61,525 bases of DNA. It comes from Anabaena subtropica FACHB-260. Lineage in GTDB: Bacteria; Cyanobacteriota; Cyanobacteriia; Cyanobacteriales; Nostocaceae. Shown piece after piece: positions 26,983-37,238 of the stretch; within the stretch, counting starts at the first letter, position 1; each line of letters starts with the position of its first letter. The stretch is taken from positions 1 to 61,525 of the forward strand of contig NZ_JACJRF010000031.1 in assembly GCF_014697105.1 (NCBI RefSeq). Direction: 5' to 3'. The notes below the pieces were generated by a model. The model saw only the letters and a list, made by a program, of their open reading frames with translations. It did no database searches and was not told the DNA's origin. The translations under genes and the position numbers were made by a program.

Positions 26983-27765
26983 CTAACCGACTACCTGAAT
27001 TGGCCCTTTTACACTTCCACTGACAAATTGATTAATTAATGGATCATCGGTGCTATTTATATCATTAACTGTGCCTTCCCACTGCACTCTACCTTGATAG
27101 AGAAACACCAGTTTATCAGCTGTGCGGCGAATCGTACTATCTTGGTGAGTGACAATGGCATAGGTACTACAAACTCCTTGTGTACATTGCAATTCGCGGA
27201 TTAAATCTTCTATAACAGTGGAAGCAATTGGGTCAAGTCCAGCTGTGGGTTCATCGTAAAGCAAGACTTCTGGCCCCTCTGTGGGATTATCGGGATTAGA
27301 CATGATTGCGCGGGCAAAACTCACCCGTTTTCGCATCCCCCCAGAAAGTTCCGATGGGTAAAGATGACTGATTCGGGGTAAACCAACCATTTCTAATTTT
27401 TCTTCAACTAATTCTCGGATACGCGATCGCTCTAACTTGGAATGTTGGTACAGTAAAAATCCCACATTCTCTTCTACAGTCAAAGAATCAAATAATGCTG
27501 CTTGCTGAAATACCATACCAATCCCCACGGGGTCTTGACCATCCTCAATCAACCCTTCTCTTTTTACTCCCTGCACATAAACTTCCCCAGCATCAGGAGT
27601 AATTAAGCCAGCTATTACACGTAAAATTGTTGACTTACCAGTTCCTGAAGGGCCGATAATCCCTAAAGCTTCTCCCCGGTAAATCGTCAAATCTACGTTA
27701 TTTAAAACCTGATTGTTACCAAAAGACTTAGAAACGCCTTTAAGTTCAATTAGTGGTTCTGTCAT
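26983..27765 (-). CDS. MlaF-like ABC transporter ATP-binding protein
   Basis: About 260 aa. Walker A GPSGTGKST, the Q-loop FQQAALFDSL, signature LSGGMRKRVSFARA, Walker B VLLYDEPTAGLDP and the His switch in AIVTHQDS are all present. This is the MlaF/TGD3 type that energises lipid transfer through an MlaE permease. The MCE protein follows 72 bases downstream on the same strand; no mlaE is in the window. I take ATG 27765; the longer frame runs into the divergent promoter region of the oxidoreductase gene. Confidence 0.92.
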   Translation of the reverse strand: MTEPLIELKGVSKSFGNNQVLNNVDLTIYRGEALGIIGPSGTGKSTILRVIAGLITPDAGEVYVQGVKREGLIEDGQDPVGIGMVFQQAALFDSLTVEENVGFLLYQHSKLERSRIRELVEEKLEMVGLPRISHLYPSELSGGMRKRVSFARAIMSNPDNPTEGPEVLLYDEPTAGLDPIASTVIEDLIRELQCTQGVCSTYAIVTHQDSTIRRTADKLVFLYQGRVQWEGTVNDINSTDDPLINQFVSGSVKGPIQVVG

Positions 27766-27799
27766 TAGTCGGTTGTCGGTTGTTATTAATCTATAAAGT

Positions 27800-29350
27800 A
27801 TGAACTCAGCACTCTCCACTCCCCAATCCTCAATCGATGTCATCGTTATTGGTAGCGGTATCGGTGGCTTATGTGCTGCTGGGTTGTTGGCACGTTATGG
27901 TAACCGGGTAACAGTGTGTGAAAGTCATACAATTCCCGGTGGTGCAGCCCATAGCTTTAGGCGGCGCGGATTTGAATTTGATTCTGGCCCCTCCTTTTAT
28001 TGTGGTTTGACTGACTCACAGAGTTTGAATCCTGTCAAGCAAGTTCTCGATGCCTTGGGTGAATCTCTCCAAGTTATACCCTATGATCCTCTAGGAAAAT
28101 ACCATTTTCCTGAAGGAACTGTTGCAGTCTATAGCAACACTGAAAAATACCTTCATGAAGTAGAGAAAATTACGCCCCAAGGTGCAAAAGAACTCCAGCA
28201 ATTCATAGAACGCTTGTTGGGGTTATATGATGCCATGAAAAATATTCCCACCTTAGCATTACGCTCAGACTGGCAGGTAATTTTAGTTTTATTACAACGT
28301 TACCTACTATCTTTGGGGCAAATGTTAGCTTACTTACCCTTGCTTCAGTCTTCTGTGGGTAATGTCATGGATGCGACAGTTAAAGACCCTTGGGTAAGAC
28401 GACTCATTGATTTAGAATGTTTTCTCCTTTCTGGCTTAAAAGCACAAGGCACAATTGCCCCAGAGGTGGCTTTTATGTTGGGGGAACGTTCCCGTGTCGG
28501 TGTGGAATATCCTGTGGGGGGTAGTGCGGCAATTGTTAATGCTTTGGTGCGGGGGTTGGAACGTTGGGGTGGTAAGTTACGTTTGGGATGTCACGTTGAG
28601 CAGATTTTGGTGGAAGGTGGTAAAGCTGTGGGTGTGAGGTTACAAAATGGGGAAATTCTCAACGCGCCTATAGTGATTTCTAATGCCACGATTTGGGATA
28701 CTTACAATCACCTGTTACGTCCTGAAGATTTGCCTGCTACTTACCGCCAAGATGCTTTAGATACAACAACTATAGAAAGTTTTATGCACCTGCATCTAGG
28801 CATCAAGGCAGATGGGTTAGAAAATTTAACAGGACATCATGTAGTAGTCCATGATTCTCATCAAGATATCACCATCCCAGGTAATACCTGCATGATTTCG
28901 ATTCCCAGTGTGTGGGATGCAACTCTTGCATCAGAGGGACATCATGTAGTTCATGCTTACACCCTCGAATCCTATGCAGGATGGGAACGGAATGATGAGT
29001 ATGAAGTGAAGAAAACAGAGAAAGCACAAACTTTATACCGTGCCTTAGAGCGTATTATCCCCGATATCAGGGAACGTGTAGTATTGGAACTCATCGGTAC
29101 ACCCTTGACTCATGCTCATTACCTACGCCGCCATCAGGGAACCTACGGCCCTGCAATTGCGGCTGGTCAGGGGATGTTTCCTAGTACACATACCCCAATT
29201 CAGGGTTTGTATCGGGTGGGTGATAGCACTATGCCGGGAATTGGTGTGCCAGCAGTAGCAGCTTCTGGTATTTTATGCGCTAATACTTTGGTGGAGCGAT
29301 CGCAAACAATAGAGTTATTAAATACCATAAAAAAAACTGGGAATACTTAA
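27800..29350 (+). CDS. CRTISO/CrtH-like FAD-dependent carotenoid isomerase or desaturase
   Basis: A 516-aa flavoprotein. Residues 13-40 form the Rossmann FAD site (VIVIGSGIGGLCAAGLLARYG), followed by the second motif CESHTIPGGAAHSFRRRGF. The C-terminal FAD motif is GLYRVGDSTMPGIGVPAVAASG. The family includes CrtH (prolycopene isomerase) and phytoene-desaturase-like proteins; the GPAIAAGQGMFPS region fits CRTISO relatives. The exact reaction is not decided by sequence. Its stop codon lies inside the hairpin of a strong terminator shared with ftsH. Confidence 0.8.
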   Translation: MNSALSTPQSSIDVIVIGSGIGGLCAAGLLARYGNRVTVCESHTIPGGAAHSFRRRGFEFDSGPSFYCGLTDSQSLNPVKQVLDALGESLQVIPYDPLGKYHFPEGTVAVYSNTEKYLHEVEKITPQGAKELQQFIERLLGLYDAMKNIPTLALRSDWQVILVLLQRYLLSLGQMLAYLPLLQSSVGNVMDATVKDPWVRRLIDLECFLLSGLKAQGTIAPEVAFMLGERSRVGVEYPVGGSAAIVNALVRGLERWGGKLRLGCHVEQILVEGGKAVGVRLQNGEILNAPIVISNATIWDTYNHLLRPEDLPATYRQDALDTTTIESFMHLHLGIKADGLENLTGHHVVVHDSHQDITIPGNTCMISIPSVWDATLASEGHHVVHAYTLESYAGWERNDEYEVKKTEKAQTLYRALERIIPDIRERVVLELIGTPLTHAHYLRRHQGTYGPAIAAGQGMFPSTHTPIQGLYRVGDSTMPGIGVPAVAASGILCANTLVERSQTIELLNTIKKTGNT

Positions 29351-29367
29351 GTACTCCCAGGTTTTTG
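29331..29367. terminator. Bidirectional terminator between crtH-like gene and ftsH
   Basis: CTGGGA at 29337-29342 pairs with TCCCAG at 29355-29360, with the near-palindromic TACTTAAGTA between them. An A-run precedes the stem and GTTTTT follows, so it works on either strand. The isomerase gene's TAA lies inside the hairpin. Confidence 0.85.
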
Positions 29368-29384
29368 TAGACAAAGCTTAACTA

Positions 29385-31271
29385 TTACAGTTGTGGTACA
29401 AACTGCTGTTTGTCTGGTACTTCGGTGTACTCAGCCACAATTTGACGAAATTCTTCGCCGTCGATGGTTTCTTTTTCAATCAATAAATCAACTATGCGAT
29501 CGGTGACGGTGCGATGTTCACGCATAATCTTCTTAGCGTTTTCATAGCATTCATCAACAATTAGCCGGACTTGAGAATCAATCCGCGCTGCAATTGATTC
29601 TGAATAATCTGATCTGGTCATCCAGTCACGACCTAAGAATACTTCTCCTTGTTGACTTTCCAAGGACAAGGGGCCTAAATCAGACATACCAAATCTTGTC
29701 ACCATTTGTCTAGCCATTCCTGACACCTGTTGCAAGTCTCCGCCTGCACCAGTGGTAACTTCAGCAGAACCAAAAATGATTTCTTCGGCTGCACGACCAC
29801 CCAAAGCGCCGGTGATTCTAGCTTTGAGTTGGGAACGGGAGATTAAACCTTGTTCTTCGTTGGGAGTAAACCAAGTTAAACCTTGGGCTTGTCCTCTAGG
29901 AATCAAGGTAACTTTCTGCACTGGGTCATGGTCTTTTAATAAAGTCCCAACCAAGGCGTGTCCGACTTCATGGTAAGCAATTAAGCGTTTGCTCTTGCTG
30001 TCTACTAGGGGTGTTCCTTCCATCCCTGCAACGACTCTATCTACCGCATCATCAATTTCGGTAAGAGTGATACCTTCTTTGCGTCTTCTGGCGGTGAGAA
30101 TTGCGGCTTCGTTGAGCAAGTTAGCCAAGTCTGCGCCTGTGAATCCTGGTGTGCGGCGGGCGATCGCTTCCAGTGATACGCTAGGATCTAATTTCTTATT
30201 CCGGGCGTGGACTTGCAGAACTTCCAAGCGTCCTTTGATATCTGGAGCATCAACGGTTACTTGTCTGTCAAAACGACCAGGACGCAGCAAGGCTGCATCT
30301 AATACGTCGGGACGGTTGGTAGCAGCAATAATAATGATGCCTGTGTTACCTTCAAAACCATCCATTTCGGTGAGTAACTGGTTGAGGGTTTGTTCTCTCT
30401 CATCGTTACCGCCACCGATACCTGCACCCCGTTGTCTACCAACCGCGTCGATTTCATCGATGAAGATGATACAGGGGGCGTTATCTTTAGCTTTTTTAAA
30501 CAAGTCACGAACGCGGGAAGCACCCACACCCACAAACATTTCCACAAATTCCGAACCGGAAATGCTAAAGAAGGGAACACCAGCTTCCCCAGCGATCGCT
30601 TTTGCTAGTAAAGTTTTACCAGTCCCTGGAGGCCCAACTAACAGCACACCTTTGGGAATCCGCGCACCCACAGCTGTAAATCTTTCTGGCTGTTTGAGGA
30701 ATGTAACGACTTCTTGTAGTTCTTCTTTTGCTTCTTCGATACCAGCTACATCGTCAAACTTTACCCCAGTCTTGGCTTCCATTTGGAAACGCGCTTTGGA
30801 TTTGCCAAAGTTCATGGCTTGACCAGGCCCACCAGGAAGATTGTTAGAACGACGGAACAAAAAGAACAATCCAGTTATCAATAAGATGGGAAACACTAGA
30901 TTACCCAACAATCCCCAGATAGCCCCATCATTACGGGCTGGATGAGCGTCAAAACTAACTTTCTTTTCTTTAAGCTTGCTGATTAACTCAGGAGCGTTAA
31001 CTGGCAAATCCACCCGCCAACGTTGGACACGATTTTCAATATCTTGATCTTGCGCTTCTACGATGGCTGTTCTCCCGCCTTCATAGAGATCCACGTTGGT
31101 AACACGTCCAGCCTCTACGTATTCTAAAAAGCGACCATAAGTCATGCGAGTGTTTGCTGCATTCTTACTCATGTCAGCAGGCGCGCCAGCAAACGTCCCT
31201 TGCCAGAAGAAAAAGCCAATTACCAAAGCTGGCAATGTCCAGAGTATTAGGACTCTCCAAGAGAATTTCAT
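29385..31271 (-). CDS. ftsH: ATP-dependent zinc metalloprotease FtsH, FtsH2 type
   Basis: A 628-aa thylakoid/plasma-membrane protease. Two membrane helices (about residues 5-23 and 118-140) flank a lumenal domain. The AAA module has Walker A GPPGTGKT at 213-220, Walker [13 protein letters not shown] and the SRH; HEVGH at 434-438 binds zinc. The sequence is nearly collinear with FtsH2 (Slr0228) of Synechocystis, which removes photodamaged D1. The C-terminus keeps the [14 protein letters not shown] tail. Confidence 0.97.
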   Translation of the reverse strand: MKFSWRVLILWTLPALVIGFFFWQGTFAGAPADMSKNAANTRMTYGRFLEYVEAGRVTNVDLYEGGRTAIVEAQDQDIENRVQRWRVDLPVNAPELISKLKEKKVSFDAHPARNDGAIWGLLGNLVFPILLITGLFFLFRRSNNLPGGPGQAMNFGKSKARFQMEAKTGVKFDDVAGIEEAKEELQEVVTFLKQPERFTAVGARIPKGVLLVGPPGTGKTLLAKAIAGEAGVPFFSISGSEFVEMFVGVGASRVRDLFKKAKDNAPCIIFIDEIDAVGRQRGAGIGGGNDEREQTLNQLLTEMDGFEGNTGIIIIAATNRPDVLDAALLRPGRFDRQVTVDAPDIKGRLEVLQVHARNKKLDPSVSLEAIARRTPGFTGADLANLLNEAAILTARRRKEGITLTEIDDAVDRVVAGMEGTPLVDSKSKRLIAYHEVGHALVGTLLKDHDPVQKVTLIPRGQAQGLTWFTPNEEQGLISRSQLKARITGALGGRAAEEIIFGSAEVTTGAGGDLQQVSGMARQMVTRFGMSDLGPLSLESQQGEVFLGRDWMTRSDYSESIAARIDSQVRLIVDECYENAKKIMREHRTVTDRIVDLLIEKETIDGEEFRQIVAEYTEVPDKQQFVPQL

Positions 31272-31563
31272 TTTAATTTGCCTCTAGATGCCAATTTACA
31301 ATTCACTATTTCTAGCAACTGGAGTTGCTAGACAGTTGTACAACGGATGTTTATAAATCCATTTTGTTTAATTTGATATCTAATCATGCACCGCCATAAA
31401 GCTATAAGACCATTATGTGAAATCTCAGATGCCGATAAGAATCTTAATTAAATTTAACTTAATTCTAATACAACATTGCAAGAGACTGGGGATTAGAGAT
31501 CAGGAAAGATGAGGAGAATGTAACTTAGACTGCCCATTCTCCCTCATTTTCCCAATCCCCAGC

Positions 31564-32058
31564 CTACTTGACTTCCGTAATTTTTAGCGTGTAGGGAAAA
31601 TACTTGCCTTTTTCGTAGGAACCGATCCAAACTTCGTAATTTCCGGACAACCATTCCCCACTTATGCCCGGATTTTTGCCGTCTAAGTCATCGTTACACC
31701 AAGTACCACCAGGGCCTTTAACTATGATGGTCGTATCTTGGGGAGCTTGCACTTGCAGTTTTAAGTAATCAAAATTACTTGTGAGTTTAATGGTGTGGTC
31801 TGGTGTTTCATCTATAAATCCGGTACAAGGGCCGGTAGGCGTTTCTATTCTGCCAGCAACTCGGTTCCCTGCTACTGAACCGCCACTCATACCCCGAACT
31901 ACCAAGGGATCGGGAGAAAATTTCTGACCGATGGTGACATCACCAAATATCGGTGGCGCTTCCTGAGCGTTACTTCCGGGATGAAGTGCCGAGATAACGC
32001 CGAGTGTGACCATTATTAAAGATACCCGGATGCCTCTATTTAGCGATGTTTTCGACAT
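31564..32058 (-). CDS. Secreted protein of unknown function, pre-peptidase C-like beta domain
   Basis: About 164 aa with a signal peptide (hydrophobic residues 9-25, cleavage near SNAQE). The mature part has three Cys and motifs like TGPCTGFIDETPDHTIKL and GPGGTWCNDDLDGKNPGIS. This looks like a calcium-type beta-sandwich found in many cyanobacterial exported proteins. The ATG at 32058 or a GTG three codons upstream (with GAGAAG before it) could be the start. No neighbour explains its role. Confidence 0.7.
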   Translation of the reverse strand: MSKTSLNRGIRVSLIMVTLGVISALHPGSNAQEAPPIFGDVTIGQKFSPDPLVVRGMSGGSVAGNRVAGRIETPTGPCTGFIDETPDHTIKLTSNFDYLKLQVQAPQDTTIIVKGPGGTWCNDDLDGKNPGISGEWLSGNYEVWIGSYEKGKYFPYTLKITEVK

Positions 32059-32219
32059 TGTAATCACATAAGCTTCTCAGTGTTTGTGAAGACACGAATT
32101 TTACAGAGTAAGTTCCCCTTCTGGGAGAAAATAACTATCCAAATTTTAGACGGAGAGTTCAATCTGAGCCACAGATCATTTTATAAAGTAAATCTTAATT
32201 TTGTAGTAGTGCGACCAAG

Positions 32220-33824
32220 CTAAAATCCTGCATCACGAGGTTTCACTAATTTCCACACTAAATAATGGTCATCTCCATACACAAGATTTGGTTGTAACTG
32301 ATACTTGTTAGCTATTTGCAGTCGCCAAGCATTTGTAGGATTGAGTAAGAAAATATCTGTAAAATTATTAGGTATATTAGGAAGTTTTTGGTCTGGCATT
32401 AGTTGAAACCTTGTTTTGGATTCTAAAAGATAACTTAAAGAAAATACATTGCCATAATTAATTTCGGAATAATTACTAATTAATAGTGGGCGAGATTTTT
32501 GATTGATAAATCTAGCAATCTGGGGATTACCATAACTTACACCCTTATTCCACCAAGTATCTGCTTGATAGTACACCCTAGAAGAAACTAAACCACAAAT
32601 AATTAAAAGTCCGATGATGAACTGCCAGATTCTGCGTTGTGACAGATTACCGTTATACATTTGTGTGGCGAGTAGGTAGGCGACAATGATTTGAATCCCT
32701 AAATAAGATGGTAATAAATAAGGTTCTGAGCCTAGACGAAGACCCCCAGAAGAAATAGCAGGCAGAATTAAAGGTAAAGCAGGTACTACAATTAAGGTAA
32801 TGATAAATAACCAAATTTGATAGTTAGTTGTGCGGTATAAGAAATAAATACCATATAATAATAAAATTAAAAAAAATGGTGATATTAAATAATTTATTTG
32901 GTTGTCTAAACCGATATTTAAATCAAAAAAACTCCTGCTGATTTGCACTACTAAAAAAGGAATTAAAGGTATTACATTTAGGTCTTGATTATTTATTCCA
33001 TCTGATGAGAGTATAAATTGAAAGAACTTAGCAAAAACAATCATTAGCCAAGGAAAAAATGCTAAAAAACCGAAAATGGTAGCTATGAAATAAGACCTTA
33101 CAGTTTCTGTCAAGCGTAGTTTAGCAATTAATACTACATAAACACCATGAGCGATCGCCACAAAAATAGTCCACAAACAAGTATATAAACTCAAAGCTAA
33201 AGTAATTACATAAATCCCCCAAGTTGTAAAGGGGTCTGATTTTTGTATTGATTGCAGACGTATCGCTCTTAGTAATGCAGTACTTGCAAGTATGATGGTG
33301 ACTAACCAGAGGATATATTCTCTGCTTTCTTGGGCGTATACTAGGTGCATAGGAGAATTAGCCATGAGAGCGATCGCTAAACTAGGTAGCGATACAGTTA
33401 CATTGAATAACTCTCGACAAAGCAAATAAAGGCACGGAAAAACTAATAAACTAATAAGTGCCGATAAATATCTAATTACTATTACTGAATTACCAAATAT
33501 TTCTACCCAAAACCTAGCAATAATATAATATAATGGTGATTTATCAGGGCTTTCAACTGCTAAAGACATAACTATATCATTAACATTTTTGTTCAAATTA
33601 GGGCGTTGAAATTCTGTAAAGTTTTCCCTCGAAATTATCCGCCCATTAAATATTTGTGGTGTTACTTCAGCTACCGTATAGCCAGATATCCTTAATGAAG
33701 TATAAGTTTCATCCAGTGAGTAAACTTTTCTGTCAATATAAACAAATCTAAATAATATACACATTACTAAAAGTAAAATCATTAAAAACCGTAACCAACT
33801 CGGCACGAGTCTAAAATGCCGCAT
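32220..33824 (-). CDS. Polytopic membrane glycosyltransferase, GT39/PMT-like
   Basis: A 534-aa protein with about ten hydrophobic helices. The first large loop carries YSLDETYTSLR with the Asp-Glu pair expected in GT-C enzymes, and SPDKSPLYYIIARFWVEIFG as in PMT_2 proteins. GT-C enzymes move a sugar from a lipid-linked donor to an exported acceptor. The C-terminus is a soluble domain. The donor and acceptor are unknown. I use ATG 33824, preceded by GAGAAA. It is single and AT-rich, with long gene-poor flanks. Confidence 0.78.
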   Translation of the reverse strand: MRHFRLVPSWLRFLMILLLVMCILFRFVYIDRKVYSLDETYTSLRISGYTVAEVTPQIFNGRIISRENFTEFQRPNLNKNVNDIVMSLAVESPDKSPLYYIIARFWVEIFGNSVIVIRYLSALISLLVFPCLYLLCRELFNVTVSLPSLAIALMANSPMHLVYAQESREYILWLVTIILASTALLRAIRLQSIQKSDPFTTWGIYVITLALSLYTCLWTIFVAIAHGVYVVLIAKLRLTETVRSYFIATIFGFLAFFPWLMIVFAKFFQFILSSDGINNQDLNVIPLIPFLVVQISRSFFDLNIGLDNQINYLISPFFLILLLYGIYFLYRTTNYQIWLFIITLIVVPALPLILPAISSGGLRLGSEPYLLPSYLGIQIIVAYLLATQMYNGNLSQRRIWQFIIGLLIICGLVSSRVYYQADTWWNKGVSYGNPQIARFINQKSRPLLISNYSEINYGNVFSLSYLLESKTRFQLMPDQKLPNIPNNFTDIFLLNPTNAWRLQIANKYQLQPNLVYGDDHYLVWKLVKPRDAGF

Positions 33825-34164
33825 AACTATTTTTCTCAAGAATTATTTATCTCACAATCACCCAATAAATAGGGGTATCTGGATGGTGTGCTGAAGTGTG
33901 TAGATGCAAGGTAACATCAAGTAAGCTATTGCCAATTTTATTCTCTCAATATCCGAAATCTGTGCATTGGCAATAATTATTCCACTATTATTAACAGTTA
34001 AAGACGTTGCCACAGCTTTTTTAGATACTATAATTAAGTGTTAAAAATCAAAATATGCTACGTAAAACCTTAGAAATAACCTATTTTAAGACTTTAATGA
34101 CTAAAGCATCTTATTTGAACATCTCCACCCCCTTATAGATGGAGATTGTGTCATTTTTTAGACA
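33825..34164. other. Intergenic region with a 7-bp inverted repeat
   Basis: About 340 bases without a gene. ATCTCCA (34121-34127) and TGGAGAT (34140-34146) pair over 7 bp just downstream of the acyltransferase gene, a weak terminator candidate. The remainder is AT-rich and includes the promoter for the glycosyltransferase. Confidence 0.45.
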
Positions 34165-34968
34165 CTACTTACCCAAACAATTCGGATAACGCCATCTGGT
34201 AAATTCTTGAATATTAGCTATAGTCAAAAAATCAATGGTTTTAAATTCCCGATCAATTGCTGGTAAACTACAAATTTTAGCTCCGACGTTTAAATATGCT
34301 TGTAAAATATTAGGAATGTCTACACGACAAACATCTGAACATTTGTGTGGAATATCTATATAAAATTGTGAATGGGGCAAGACTAAAATATTTTTGTGTA
34401 TCAGATTATGTTGTTCAAAATAATGATAAGCACAAGCACCTTCCCCAGAACATTGTGTTATTAATGAAGCGCATCCAAAAAAGTATTTGCTACAATTCAA
34501 AATAAGATAGTTAGCTAACCCTTCCCATAGTAATAAAAGAGATTGGAGGCTGCGATATTCTTTAGCTATACACGCACGTCCAATCTCCACAGATACCTTT
34601 AATACAGAATCAGGAATAGTATTGAGTTCAAATATATCAGCAGCATCAAATCCTAACCCTTGAGAAGCCATTTTATAGGTTTGCATCCTATAAGTACCTA
34701 CAGTTTTTCCAGTAAGTTTAGAAATTAGCATCAAATGATGGCAAACTGTGTCAAACTCATCTTGATCCATTTGATTCAGGCTAGAAGTAGTAAATCCTAA
34801 ACCTAATTCCAGATTAAAAACTTCAAACCGTAAGCGAAAAATAGATGCTAATTCTTCTTCAGTCTCAGCAAGTTTGAGAATGTATTTATCGGTTTCTAGA
34901 ATAGGAAAATCTTTGACAGTAGTAGGAGGACGAAGTAGGCAATTGATGTGGCGGTATGAAATTTCCAT
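34165..34968 (-). CDS. GNAT-type N-acyltransferase, OlsB-like
   Basis: A 267-aa protein of the OlsB/hemolysin-related acyltransferase family. The motifs RLRFEVFNLELG near residue 46, GTYRM and VSVEIGRACIAKEYRS (residues about 125-145) place it with ornithine acyl-ACP N-acyltransferases and PEP-CTERM-associated acyltransferases. These make lyso-ornithine lipids or acyl amino acids. No OlsA partner is nearby, so the product is open. Confidence 0.72.
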   Translation of the reverse strand: MEISYRHINCLLRPPTTVKDFPILETDKYILKLAETEEELASIFRLRFEVFNLELGLGFTTSSLNQMDQDEFDTVCHHLMLISKLTGKTVGTYRMQTYKMASQGLGFDAADIFELNTIPDSVLKVSVEIGRACIAKEYRSLQSLLLLWEGLANYLILNCSKYFFGCASLITQCSGEGACAYHYFEQHNLIHKNILVLPHSQFYIDIPHKCSDVCRVDIPNILQAYLNVGAKICSLPAIDREFKTIDFLTIANIQEFTRWRYPNCLGK

Positions 34969-35268
34969 CTGTCTTCCAACTTAATGGTGTGAAGATATAC
35001 TAACTTTTAGAATTTACTTACTATACTGTATTAGCGTATCAAAGCGATATTCCCGCAGCTTTTGCAAACAAATTGCGCCAACAGGATTAAGGATAGTAAT
35101 GTGGTTTTATTATGCGCTTAATTCACAATAAAAATCTGGCACTAGGATACAGAATTTCTTGAATATCAACTTTAGATAACCGTTGGATATACATTTACTC
35201 AAAGTTAGTAAAATTCGTAACTCGTAATCTAATAGTTAATTACGAATTACGAATTACGAATTACGAAC
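34969..35268. repeat. Intergenic region ending in a heptamer tandem repeat
   Basis: Four tandem copies of TTACGAA (35240-35267) lie directly against the nadK stop codon. Such short tandem heptamers are common between genes in Nostocales. The rest of the 300 bases shows nothing I can define. Confidence 0.8.
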
Positions 35269-36189
35269 TCAATTTTGCTGAGTATTAGTGTATCGAACCC
35301 TAGTACCGGCCCAAAGCAATTTCTCTCGTAGCGTTTGATAGTATGAATTGTTTTCCCGCAAAACGATAAACTTCGCCCGACAATCAGCCATTCGTATATC
35401 AACACGATGTCCAGGCCAAATTGAAGTAGCTAAAACCCCATCCATCCACAATTTGGTACTTAAATCGTAATCTCCCAAAGGCCAGATACTCACTACAGAA
35501 CCTGCGGGGAGAACGAGAGGACGACTAGAAAGACTCATAGGACAAATAGGAGTAATAGTAATCGCCTCCATACCATCGTGCATGATGGGGCCACTTGCAG
35601 AAACAGTGTAACCAGTCGAACCTGTGGGTGTAGAAACAATCAATCCATCGCCTACGTATTGATCTACTACCTCGCCGTCAATTTCCATTTCTAGAATAGA
35701 AGTGATCATACGATCAGCCGAAGCAGGTTTGACGCAAAATTCATTCAACCCAAGATATCGTTCTGTTACCGGTTCCAAATTCGTGCGGTGTCCTTCATAC
35801 ACAGTTGCTTGCAACATCATGCGCCGTTGAATAGCATAGCGGTCTTCAAACAGCCTGTCCCAAACTTTCTCTGTATCTTGGAATTCATCAACTGACTCGG
35901 TTAAAAATCCCAGATGACCCCCTACATTCACGCCGAGAATAGGGATACCAGCCGGGGCTAAATGTCTGGCACTGGTTAAAACAGTACCATCTCCACCTAA
36001 TACAATTGCCAGATCGATTGGTTGACTAGCTGAAGCTAAAAACACAGGATACGGGTTATCTTTTGGCCCGCTAGGCCCCATCAAGACCTGACAATTGCGA
36101 TTTTCTAGCTGCTTGGCGCAGAGTTCTGCCCAACGTTTGCTTTGAGAATCTCGCGCCTTATAAGCAATGATTACCTGCTTGAGTTGCAC
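35269..36189 (-). CDS. nadK: NAD(+) kinase
   Basis: About 306 aa. The diacylglycerol-kinase-like fold is marked by VLGGDGTVLTSARHLAP (GGDGT near residue 68), NVGGHLGFLTE, and GDGLIVSTPTGSTGY. It phosphorylates NAD to NADP. It starts 6 bases after the ndhE stop codon with GTG (36189); a TTG two codons upstream is the alternative. It probably shares the ndh transcript, linking NADP supply to the NDH-1 genes. Confidence 0.95.
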   Translation of the reverse strand: MQLKQVIIAYKARDSQSKRWAELCAKQLENRNCQVLMGPSGPKDNPYPVFLASASQPIDLAIVLGGDGTVLTSARHLAPAGIPILGVNVGGHLGFLTESVDEFQDTEKVWDRLFEDRYAIQRRMMLQATVYEGHRTNLEPVTERYLGLNEFCVKPASADRMITSILEMEIDGEVVDQYVGDGLIVSTPTGSTGYTVSASGPIMHDGMEAITITPICPMSLSSRPLVLPAGSVVSIWPLGDYDLSTKLWMDGVLATSIWPGHRVDIRMADCRAKFIVLRENNSYYQTLREKLLWAGTRVRYTNTQQN

Positions 36190-36195
36190 ACGCAA

Positions 36196-36501
36196 TTACC
36201 ACTTCAGGAGATTAAACTGCTCCATATCGACGGTATCGCGGTTGCGATAAATGGCCAGCACGATCGCTAAACCAACCGCCGCTTCAGCAGCTGCCACGGT
36301 AATCACAAATACTGTGAAAACCTGACCCTTAATTAATGTTGAGTCAAGAAAGTTGGAAAATGCCATTAAATTCAGATTAACAGCATTCAGCAGTAATTCA
36401 ATTGACATCAACACACGTACAGCGTTACGGCTAGTAATCAAACCATAAATGCCGATGCAAAACAAAGCTGCCGCAAGTAATAAAAAGTACTGGAGTTGCA
36501 T
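36196..36501 (-). CDS. ndhE: NDH-1 subunit 4L
   Basis: A 101-aa membrane subunit (NuoK homologue) with three helices, conserved [17 protein letters not shown] and [17 protein letters not shown]. It belongs to the proton-pumping membrane arm of the photosynthetic NDH-1 complex for cyclic electron flow and respiration. It lies 42 bases after ndhG and directly before nadK. Confidence 0.97.
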   Translation of the reverse strand: MQLQYFLLLAAALFCIGIYGLITSRNAVRVLMSIELLLNAVNLNLMAFSNFLDSTLIKGQVFTVFVITVAAAEAAVGLAIVLAIYRNRDTVDMEQFNLLKW

Positions 36502-36543
36502 GAATCCTCGTATTCTTTCTGAAAAATCTAGCTTTCTTTGTTG

Positions 36544-37152
36544 TTACTCTTGAGTTTCGCTACCAGTGCCTACCAATTCTCTAGGACGTTCTGGCAATGT
36601 CAATACGGTTTGAGGCAAGTCTGAGGGTGTAACTTCAGGCAAGTACTCACGACGTGCCAAAATAATTGCTCCCACCATCGCCATTAACAACAAAACTGAA
36701 GCTAGTTCAAAAGGTAATAAGAAATCGCTAAAGAAATGCTCTCCAATCACAATTATGGAAGCATCACCAACTTTAGGAGTAATTGAGTAAGCCCAAGGTG
36801 TAGCCAACACCATCGTACTCAAGAGTGCGAATAATCCTACACTGACGATCGCCGTCAAAACTTTCCGTATCCCGGTACTAGGATAAGGCGTAAAATCTTG
36901 CCGCTTATTTACCAACATGATGGCAAACAAAATCAGTACGTTCACCGCTCCAACATAAACCAGCACTTGGGCAGCTGCGACAAAATCGCCATTTAGTAGC
37001 AGGTACAATCCGGCAATGCTGATGAATACACCCCCCAACAAAAAGGCAGAATAGACGATGCTGGATGCTAACACCACACCAAGGGCGCAGCCAATCAACA
37101 TCGTAGCTAGTATGCCAAAGGAAACAACCTGTACTCCTTCCGCTAGATTCAC
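36544..37152 (-). CDS. ndhG: NDH-1 subunit 6
   Basis: A 202-aa NuoJ homologue with five membrane helices, including the AAQVLVYVGAVNVLILFAIM segment with the pi-bulge region of complex I. The C-terminal tail after LARREYLPE is hydrophilic. It sits between ndhI and ndhE; the ndhI-ndhG gap has TCAGTTG-type and TTGACTA-type heptamers (37163-37238). Confidence 0.97.
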   Translation of the reverse strand: MNLAEGVQVVSFGILATMLIGCALGVVLASSIVYSAFLLGGVFISIAGLYLLLNGDFVAAAQVLVYVGAVNVLILFAIMLVNKRQDFTPYPSTGIRKVLTAIVSVGLFALLSTMVLATPWAYSITPKVGDASIIVIGEHFFSDFLLPFELASVLLLMAMVGAIILARREYLPEVTPSDLPQTVLTLPERPRELVGTGSETQE

Positions 37153-37238
37153 TTTTTTTTCCTCTGTCAGTTGTTAGTTGTCAGTTGTCAGTCGCTATTC
37201 TATGTTCTTTGCTACTGACTACTGACTATTGACTACTA

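Noticed and set aside
29989-30822. A 277-codon plus-strand open frame
   Set aside because: It is antisense to ftsH and reflects that gene's codon pattern; the ftsH frame is certain.
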